From Rhizobium nepotum 39/7 (GTDB lineage: Bacteria; Pseudomonadota; Alphaproteobacteria; Rhizobiales; Rhizobiaceae): DNA of 64,000 nucleotides. Below the pieces are notes generated by a model. It was not told where the DNA came from. It saw nothing but the letters and a program-made list of their open reading frames with translations, and ran no database searches. This document shows positions 58,179 to 64,000 of this stretch, piece by piece; position 1 is the first letter of the stretch; the number at the start of each line of letters is the position of its first letter. Made by a program: the position numbers and the translations under genes. The stretch covers positions 41,077 to 105,076 of the forward strand of contig NZ_JWJH01000014.1 of the NCBI RefSeq assembly GCF_000949865.1. The letters run 5' to 3'.

Positions 58179-59141
58179 ATGACGAGCATAATTACCAATG
58201 TCGCAGCAATGTCTGCGCTCCAGACCCTGCGCTCCATCGGCCAGAGCATGGAATCCACCCAGGCACGCGTTTCCTCCGGCCTTCGCGTTGGCGAAGCCGC
58301 TGACAATGCTGCTTACTGGTCGATCGCAACCACGATGCGCTCCGACAACATGGCCCTTTCCTCCGTTTCCGACGCCCTCGGCCTCGGTGCCGCCAAGGTA
58401 GACACCGCTTCTGCCGGTATGGAATCGGCGATCGAAGTCGTCAAGGAAATCAAGGCGAAGCTGGTTACGGCAACCGAAGAAGGCGTCGACCGCACCAAGG
58501 TTCAGGAAGAAATCGATCAGCTTCAGAATCAGCTGGTATCGATCGCGCAGGGCGCATCCTTCTACGGCGAAAACTGGCTCGTTGGCGCTTCGACGCTCGG
58601 CGCGACAACGCCCGGCACGGACCCTGATAAGTCGGTTGTCGCTGGCTTCGTTCGCTCCAGCGGTGGTGCCGTTACCGTTACGACTACGAAATACGCCCTT
58701 GATGACACCGCCACCGGCAACGTGCTGTTTGGCGCCGTATCCGGCGCAGGCGTCCCCAGCGCCGACGGTATTCTCGGCACGACCGGAACGTTCACGACAG
58801 TTCCTGTCCAGTCCGTCTTCACGCTGGACATCAACGCCTATGCAGCGGCAGACCGCGCCACTAACATGGCCGAAGCCCTGACGCTTGTTGAAAACGCGCT
58901 GAAGGCCATGACCAGCGCAGCAGCCAAGCTCGGTTCGCTCTCCATGCGTATCGGCCTGCAGGAAGACTTCGCTTCCAAGCTGTCCGACTCCATTGAAAAG
59001 GGTATCGGCCGCCTCGTTGACGCTGACATGAACGAAGAGTCTACCCGCCTCAAGGCCCTGCAGACGCAGCAACAGCTCGGTGTTCAGGCTCTCTCGATTG
59101 CCAACAGCAATTCCGAAAGCATCCTGACGCTCTTCCGTTAA
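58179..59141 (+). CDS. flaB: Flagellin FlaB
   Basis: A 320-residue filament subunit: MTSIITNVAAMSALQTLRSI to LQTQQQLGVQALSIANSNSESILTLFR. The ATG at 58179 follows AAGGGGC; the 17-residue extension of the longer frame covers the leader and should not be translated. The central domain differs from FlaA and FlaC. Confidence 0.95.
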   Translation: MTSIITNVAAMSALQTLRSIGQSMESTQARVSSGLRVGEAADNAAYWSIATTMRSDNMALSSVSDALGLGAAKVDTASAGMESAIEVVKEIKAKLVTATEEGVDRTKVQEEIDQLQNQLVSIAQGASFYGENWLVGASTLGATTPGTDPDKSVVAGFVRSSGGAVTVTTTKYALDDTATGNVLFGAVSGAGVPSADGILGTTGTFTTVPVQSVFTLDINAYAAADRATNMAEALTLVENALKAMTSAAAKLGSLSMRIGLQEDFASKLSDSIEKGIGRLVDADMNEESTRLKALQTQQQLGVQALSIANSNSESILTLFR

Positions 59142-59165
59142 TCAGAAGCTTCAGCCGAAAAGATC

Positions 59166-59193
59166 AACCGCGCCGAAAGGCGCGGTTTTTTTG
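59166..59193 (+). terminator. Terminator after flaB
   Basis: Nine-bp perfect stem (AACCGCGCC at 59166-59174 with GGCGCGGTT at 59179-59187), GAAA tetraloop, then a T-run. It ends the flaB message 25 bases after the stop. Confidence 0.9.
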
Positions 59194-59381
59194 TTTTGGA
59201 CCTTGCCCGCGACGTTCAGAGATTTTGATTAAGAGTTCATTAACCAAATCACGGCTAAATCACCTCATCGAAACGACTCGTTAACCAAGACGAAAAAGAG
59301 GTTAACAGGCATCACGCCGCGCAGTCGTTTCCGGCGATCCCGGAATGTCCCTTCCCATTTAGCCAGCTCAGAGGGGCAACT
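59194..59381 (+). promoter_or_regulatory. flaC promoter region and leader hairpin
   Basis: TCATCGAAACGACTCGTTAACC.. with a second GTTAACAGGCAT near 59299-59310 matches the region before flaB in order and spacing. TGTCCCTT (59346-59353) can pair with GAGGGGCA (59371-59378): eight bp with two G-U pairs, ending 3 bases before the ATG at 59382. Confidence 0.62.
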
Positions 59382-60323
59382 ATGACAAGCATTCTGACAA
59401 ACACCGCCGCCATGTCGGCACTTCAAACATTGCGCGCCATCAGCGGCCAGCTCGAAGATACACAATCCAGAGTCTCTTCGGGATTGCGCGTCAAGTCGGC
59501 CTCCGACAACGCCGCTTATTGGTCGATCGCAACAACGATGCGTTCCGACAACATGGCCCTTTCCGCAGTTCAGGACGCACTGGGTCTTGGTGCGGCGAAG
59601 ATCGATGTCGCCTATTCCGCAATGGAAAGCGCCGTCGAAGTCGTCAAGGAAATCAAGTCGAAAATCGTTGCCGCAACCGAAGAAGGTGTCGATAAGACCA
59701 AGATCCAGGAAGAAATTGACCAACTTAAAAAACAGCTAGAATCGATCGCACAGGGCGCTTCTTTCAGCGGAGAGAACTGGCTGCTGGGTACTGGCCCCAA
59801 GACCGTCGTTTCCGGCTTTACCCGTGACGGTAGCGGTTCCGTCAGCGTTACAAAAACGGACTACACCCTTGTCGACACGACGACAGCAACTGAATCCGCC
59901 AATGTGATTTTCGGGTTAACCGGCACACCCGCGACACTGGATACGACAAAGGGCATCATTGGACAGTCCGGAACGGCCTCGGGCATTTCCGTATGGGACA
60001 TCGATCTCAAGCTTTTCGATGCTGCGACGCCGCCAACCTACACGATCGGCAATCTGCTGACAGATGTTGAAACTGCGTTTCAAGCGCTGAGCAGCGCATC
60101 ATCCGCCCTCGGCTCTATCAAAATGCGTATAGGACTGCAGGAAGACTTCATCTCGAAGCTGACCGACTCCATCGACAAGGGCATCGGCCGCCTCGTCGAT
60201 GCGGACATGAACGAAGAATCCACCAAGCTCAAGGCTCTGCAGACACAGCAGCAGCTGGCGATCCAGTCGCTCTCCATCGCCAATACCAGCTCCGAGAATA
60301 TCCTGTCGCTATTCCGCCAGTAA
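59382..60323 (+). CDS. flaC: Flagellin FlaC
   Basis: A 313-residue filament subunit: MTSILTNTAAMSALQTLRAI to LQTQQQLAIQSLSIANTSSENILSLFRQ. Most divergent from FlaA and FlaB in the middle. A minor filament subunit in relatives. The ATG follows GAGGGGC. Confidence 0.95.
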   Translation: MTSILTNTAAMSALQTLRAISGQLEDTQSRVSSGLRVKSASDNAAYWSIATTMRSDNMALSAVQDALGLGAAKIDVAYSAMESAVEVVKEIKSKIVAATEEGVDKTKIQEEIDQLKKQLESIAQGASFSGENWLLGTGPKTVVSGFTRDGSGSVSVTKTDYTLVDTTTATESANVIFGLTGTPATLDTTKGIIGQSGTASGISVWDIDLKLFDAATPPTYTIGNLLTDVETAFQALSSASSALGSIKMRIGLQEDFISKLTDSIDKGIGRLVDADMNEESTKLKALQTQQQLAIQSLSIANTSSENILSLFRQ

Positions 60324-60387
60324 GCGGCGCCCGTTGGCTACGGGCGGTTTCGTCCCGCTCTGGCAGCAACAGAATATTCGGAAATGG

Positions 60388-60421
60388 AAACCGCGCTTCG
60401 CAAGAGGCGCGGTTTTCACCT
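60388..60421 (+). terminator. Terminator after flaC
   Basis: Nine-bp stem (AAACCGCGC at 60388-60396 with GCGCGGTTT at 60407-60415), then TTCACCTTT. It lies 64 bases after the flaC stop; the T-tract is broken, so it is weaker than those after flaA and flaB. Confidence 0.75.
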
Positions 60422-60527
60422 TTGCCGACGCCCGTGCGGCGTGGCCGAAAACGCGCATCGACATTACAGATTGCGTGAACAATCTCCGCCGGGGCGTCGC
60501 GTAAATATTTGATTTTATGGGGAGGAA

Positions 60528-60602
60528 TGGTGCTGCTAGAGAGATTTGAACTCTCGGCCTCTCCCTTACCAAGGGAGTGCTCTACCCCTGAGCTATAGCA
60601 GC
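60528..60602 (-). tRNA. tRNA-Thr (anticodon GGT)
   Basis: A 75-base tRNA including the encoded CCA, on the minus strand. Acceptor GCTGCTA (60596-60602) pairs with TAGCAGC (532-538 of the same block), the anticodon stem is CTCCC/GGGAG with loop TTGGTAA, so the anticodon is GGT. The T arm is GAGAG-TTCAAAT-CTCTC. All stems are perfect. It lies between flaC and the murA cluster and is a common integration site type, though no attachment repeat is seen here. Confidence 0.97.
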
Positions 60603-60757
60603 ATCTGGTGCCGAAGCGTTGGCTTCAGCATCAAGCGTGGCGGCCTATTGCCATAGGTTTTTGACGAGCGCAAGCCGCAAAACGATATTCTTCATCAAGC
60701 GGGGCAAAAAAGCGTGCCCCCTGTTGAAAAACATATTTTTCGGATATTGCTGAATTT

Positions 60758-61024
60758 ATGAACGAACATCATGACAAACAGGCAAAGGCAGCGGTTTCCG
60801 CGGGCGCTTCCGCAGAACCGTCCGCCGCAGTGGCAAACGGCAATGCCCAGACTGGCCCCGGCGAAAAGGCGCGGCAGCGCGAGGCGGAGCGGAAAGCGCG
60901 GGCGGCGAAGAAGCTTCGTGAAAACCTCATGAAGCGCAAACAGCAGGTTCGTGCGCGCCGCGCCGGCGATGCGGATGACACGATTGGCCTGCCTGCCGCA
61001 AAAACGGACGAATCATCCTCATAG
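60758..61024 (+). CDS. Small basic hypothetical protein upstream of murA
   Basis: An 88-residue protein of low complexity: an Ala-rich N-terminus and a strongly basic helix (EKARQREAERKARAAKKLRENLMKRKQQVRARR, about 37-69). No signal or membrane segment. A gene of this kind often precedes murA in Rhizobiales. No good ribosome site is seen. Function unknown; could act as a nucleic-acid or ribosome binder, judged only by composition. Confidence 0.6.
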   Translation: MNEHHDKQAKAAVSAGASAEPSAAVANGNAQTGPGEKARQREAERKARAAKKLRENLMKRKQQVRARRAGDADDTIGLPAAKTDESSS

Positions 61025-61126
61025 AGAATTCACCAGCATAAAATTGAAACGCCACGGAAACTCGTCTAAGGACGCGCATTTCCGCAAGGCAGATAAAGAA
61101 AGGCGGGCACAGGCCCGTAGGGACGC

Positions 61127-62419
61127 ATGGATCGCATCAGAATTACGGGTGGCAACAAGCTCAACGGCATCATCCCTATCTCAGGCGCAAAAAACGCCGC
61201 TCTGCCGTTGATGATCGCTTCGCTTCTGACCAGCGATACGCTGACGCTCGAAAACGTACCGCATCTGGCGGATGTGGAGCAGCTCATCCGCATTCTCGGC
61301 AACCACGGCGTCGATATTTCCGTCAACGGCCGCCGCGAGAGCCAGGGCGAAGCCTATTCCCGCACTGTGCACTTCACCTGCCGCACCATTGTCGACACTA
61401 CAGCACCTTACGAACTGGTTTCCAAGATGCGTGCGAGCTTCTGGGTCATCGGCCCGCTGCTGGCCCGTGAAGGCCGTGCCCGCGTTTCCCTGCCCGGCGG
61501 CTGCGCCATCGGCACACGTCCGGTAGACCTGTTCATCGAGGGCCTGCAGGCGCTCGGCGCAACGATGGAGATCGATGGCGGCTACATCAACGCCTCGGCC
61601 CCCAAGGGCGGCCTGATCGGCGCGGTTTACACTTTCCCGAAAGTATCCGTCGGCGCGACGCATGTGATGCTGATGGCCGCGAGCCTTGCCAGAGGCACCA
61701 CCGTCATTCACAACGCCGCCCGCGAACCGGAAGTCGTCGATCTGGCGCACTGCCTGATTGCCATGGGTGCGAAGATCGAGGGTGCCGGCACCTCCACCAT
61801 CACCATCGAGGGCGTCACCTCGCTCTCCGGCGCGCGCCACCGAGTTTTGCCGGATCGTATCGAAACGGGCACCTATGCCATGGCAGTAGCGATGGCCGGC
61901 GGTGACGTGGTGCTGGAAGGCACGCGCGCCTCGCTGCTGGACAATGCGCTGGACACGCTGCGGCTTGCCGGCGTGACCATCAATGACACGGAGACCGGCC
62001 TTCGGGTCGTACGCAACGGCAACGGCATCCAGCCGGTCGATATCGTCACCGAGCCCTTCCCCGGCTTCCCCACTGACCTTCAGGCGCAGTTCATGGCGCT
62101 GATGACCCGGTCGCAGGGCGTCTCCCACATCACCGAAACCATTTTCGAAAACCGCTTCATGCATGTGCAGGAACTGGCCCGTCTCGGCGCGAAGATTTCG
62201 CTCTCCGGCCAGATGGCCCGTATCGAAGGCGTCACCCGCCTGAAGGGTGCGCCGGTCATGGCGACCGATCTGCGCGCCTCGGTGTCGTTGGTCATTGCGG
62301 GCCTGGTGGCGGAAGGCGAGACCATGGTTTCGCGCGTCTACCATCTCGATCGTGGTTTCGAACGCCTTGAAGAAAAGCTCACCCGCTGCGGTGCGCTGGT
62401 CGAACGCGTCAGCGATTGA
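61127..62419 (+). CDS. murA: UDP-N-acetylglucosamine 1-carboxyvinyltransferase
   Basis: A 430-residue cytosolic enzyme that adds enolpyruvate from PEP to UDP-GlcNAc, the first committed step of peptidoglycan synthesis. The N-terminal [19 protein letters not shown] and the active-site loop [13 protein letters not shown] with catalytic Cys126 are intact, so it should be fosfomycin-sensitive. TAGGGA precedes the ATG. Confidence 0.97.
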   Translation: MDRIRITGGNKLNGIIPISGAKNAALPLMIASLLTSDTLTLENVPHLADVEQLIRILGNHGVDISVNGRRESQGEAYSRTVHFTCRTIVDTTAPYELVSKMRASFWVIGPLLAREGRARVSLPGGCAIGTRPVDLFIEGLQALGATMEIDGGYINASAPKGGLIGAVYTFPKVSVGATHVMLMAASLARGTTVIHNAAREPEVVDLAHCLIAMGAKIEGAGTSTITIEGVTSLSGARHRVLPDRIETGTYAMAVAMAGGDVVLEGTRASLLDNALDTLRLAGVTINDTETGLRVVRNGNGIQPVDIVTEPFPGFPTDLQAQFMALMTRSQGVSHITETIFENRFMHVQELARLGAKISLSGQMARIEGVTRLKGAPVMATDLRASVSLVIAGLVAEGETMVSRVYHLDRGFERLEEKLTRCGALVERVSD

Positions 62420-62532
62420 TCCCTTCATCACCGCTCATTCGTTTTCTCCCGTTGCAGAGCAGGCCGTGACTGCCTATTTCCAATACAAGGAAATTGGACA
62501 TGCCGGCCTGCGGCCCAAGGAAAAGGAAGAAA

Positions 62533-62976
62533 ATGATGAGCGGCCTGAAATTGCTCGCGCTGGACACTGAAGATCTCTCCGTCATTTCGACGCATATGCA
62601 GGACAGCGTCTTCAAGCTGAAGGACGTTGCCTTCGAGCCGAAACACGGGCAATTCTCGCTTTCCGCCAACCGTTTCGTCTGGGAGAGCGCCGAGAAGAAG
62701 AGCCTGCCGCCGGAGCGTTGCCGCAGCGTCGTTTTCCTGAAGCGGGTCTCCGCCGTCCGTTCACACGGTATCAACCGCGATGACAGGGAGCAGGTACTTT
62801 CACTCCTCGCCATCCGCTTCGTGCAGAACGGCGAAGGACCTGACGGAGCTGTCGAACTGACTCTTTCGGGCGGAGGCGCCATCGCGCTCGACGTCGAATG
62901 CATCGAAGCGCAGCTGACCGATGTGAGCGGCGCCTGGGAAACCGCCGCCAAACCGCAGCATCCGGACGGCGAATAA
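62533..62976 (+). CDS. DUF2948 protein
   Basis: A 147-residue protein with MMSGLKLLALDTEDLSVISTHMQDSVFKLKD and RFVWE, typical of DUF2948, a family seen between murA and hisD in Rhizobiales. The start at 62533 follows AGGAAGAAA; a longer frame from 62494 is not needed. Function unknown. Spacing to hisD is 134 bases. Confidence 0.82.
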   Translation: MMSGLKLLALDTEDLSVISTHMQDSVFKLKDVAFEPKHGQFSLSANRFVWESAEKKSLPPERCRSVVFLKRVSAVRSHGINRDDREQVLSLLAIRFVQNGEGPDGAVELTLSGGGAIALDVECIEAQLTDVSGAWETAAKPQHPDGE

Positions 62977-63110
62977 GCTCTCCACGCCATCGCAACGGTT
63001 GCCTTTCGTCACTGTTTCGATTTATGCCACATACCAGAGCCGCATTTATTCCTGCGGTGAGTTCGTGCACCTCGCGGGATCGCCTGCGGGGAAAATGAGA
63101 GGGTAATGGC

Positions 63111-64000
63111 GTGGTAATCTGGCTGGAGCGGGCATCGGCTGATTTCGAACAGAAATTCGCTGCCTTCCTGACGACCAAGAGAGAAGTTTCCGAAGACGTC
63201 AACGCGACCGTTCGCGACATCATCAACGATGTCCGCCATCGCGGCGATGCGGCCCTTGCCCATTACTCCCTGAAATTCGACGGTCTCGATTTCTCGAAGG
63301 TCTCGATGCGGGTGACGGCGGAAGAGATCGACGCCGCTGTCGCAGCCGTGGACAAGACCGTGATCGACGCCCTCGAATTCGCAGCGCGGCGCATCGAAAA
63401 ACACCATGCGCGGCAAATGCCGAAGGACGATATCTACGAGGACGAGATCGGCGTGGGCTTAGGCTCGCGCTGGACGGCGATCGAGGCCGTTGGTCTCTAT
63501 GTGCCGGGCGGCACCGCCAGCTACCCAAGCTCCGTTCTGATGAACGCCGTGCCGGCCAAGGTTGCAGGCGTCGAGCGCATCGTCATGGTCGTGCCGGCGA
63601 ATGGCGGCGTGATAAATCCCGCCGTTCTTGCCGCCGCGCGCATCGCAGGCGTCGAGGAGATCTACCGCATCGGCGGCGCGCAAGCGGTGGCGGCACTCGC
63701 TTACGGCACGGAAACGATCATCCCTGTCGCCAAGATCGTCGGCCCCGGCAATGCCTATGTGGCGGCCGCGAAACGCCAGGTCTTCGGCACAGTTGGCATC
63801 GACATGATTGCCGGCCCGTCGGAAGTGCTTGTCATCGCCGACAGGGACAACGACCCGGACTGGCTGGCCGCTGATCTTCTCGCGCAGGCGGAACATGACC
63901 GTGGGGCGCAATCCATCCTGATCACCGACAATGCCGAACTGGGCAAGGCGGTGGAAGCGGCGGTTGAGCGGCAGTTGAAGCGACTGTCGCGGTCCGAGAC
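63111..64000 (+). CDS. hisD: Histidinol dehydrogenase, 3' end outside window
   Basis: The first 296 residues of HisD, which oxidises histidinol to histidine. The family order is clear: MVIWLERASADFEQKFAAFL, then AVGLYVPGGTASYPSSVLMNAVPAKVAG, KIVGPGNAYVAAAKR, and GIDMIAGPSEVLVIAD. The start is GTG at 63111-63113; upstream in-frame is a stop at 63096-63098, and the nearby ATG is out of frame. AGAGGG lies about 7 bases before it. Confidence 0.95.
   Translation, partial: MVIWLERASADFEQKFAAFLTTKREVSEDVNATVRDIINDVRHRGDAALAHYSLKFDGLDFSKVSMRVTAEEIDAAVAAVDKTVIDALEFAARRIEKHHARQMPKDDIYEDEIGVGLGSRWTAIEAVGLYVPGGTASYPSSVLMNAVPAKVAGVERIVMVVPANGGVINPAVLAAARIAGVEEIYRIGGAQAVAALAYGTETIIPVAKIVGPGNAYVAAAKRQVFGTVGIDMIAGPSEVLVIADRDNDPDWLAADLLAQAEHDRGAQSILITDNAELGKAVEAAVERQLKRLSRSE

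Noticed and set aside
56912..60323. Three flagellins as a recent identical duplication
   Set aside because: Their central domains and leaders differ clearly, so they are old paralogues and not a recent copy or assembly repeat.
60528..60602. Genomic island inserted at tRNA-Thr
   Set aside because: No integrase, no direct repeat of the tRNA end and no composition shift were seen on either side.
1..64000. CRISPR array, prophage or insertion sequence
   Set aside because: No regularly spaced repeats, transposase or phage structural genes were recognised.

Overview
This window is chromosomal DNA of an alphaproteobacterium of the family Rhizobiaceae, most likely Agrobacterium (biovar 1 / A. tumefaciens complex). 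The evidence is the gene content and order: flagellins flaA-flaB-flaC in tandem with a distant flaD, the rhizobial motility genes motC, motE, fliK (formerly motD) and rem, the flbT-flaF pair, the aglEFGAK alpha-glucoside operon, and a zwf-pgl-edd Entner-Doudoroff operon. The assignment rests on recognising families, not on a database search. No phage, insertion sequence or CRISPR array was seen.

Layout. Positions 1-11,100 hold central metabolism: a partial flavoprotein, a glutamine-synthetase-like gene with an FAD amine oxidase, a small DUF2007-like membrane protein, zwf-pgl-edd, and a Tat-type metallophosphatase. These are followed by a parDE toxin-antitoxin pair whose toxin is frameshifted, and a small PilZ-like protein. 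Positions 11,270-19,080 hold the alpha-glucoside uptake operon aglEFGAK and its divergent LacI-type regulator aglR, with two matching 10-bp palindromic operators between them. folD, a Wzz/GumC-like chain-length protein and a divergent WecG/TagA-like glycosyltransferase follow.

Positions 22,779-60,415 are one continuous flagellar regulon. On the minus strand, read right to left, it has motA-fliM-fliN-fliG, flhB-orf, flaD, fliH-like-motB-motC-fliK-transglycosylase, rem, flgE-flgK-flgL-flaF-flbT-flgD-fliQ, then flhA-fliR and four small poorly characterised genes. On the plus strand it has DUF1217-flgF-fliI-orf, flgB-flgC-fliE-flgG-flgA-flgI-motE-flgH-fliL-fliP, and flaA, flaB, flaC each with its own leader and terminator. 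The genes cover basal body, export apparatus, hook, filament, stator and the OmpR-like regulator Rem. The window ends with tRNA-Thr(GGT), a small hypothetical gene, murA, a DUF2948 gene and the start of hisD.

The most interesting signal is in the flagellin leaders. flaA, flaB and flaC all carry a conserved ..GGAATGTCCC.. element that can pair with the Shine-Dalgarno sequence just before the start codon. One base pair changes from G-U to A-U between leaders without losing pairing. flbT, whose Caulobacter counterpart controls flagellin mRNA through its leader, lies in the same regulon, so this is a candidate FlbT-responsive RNA switch. Other points are a one-base frameshift in the parE toxin, a palindromic mosaic repeat starting inside the fliE stop codon, non-ATG starts for several flagellar genes, and several conserved-looking flagellar genes of unknown function.
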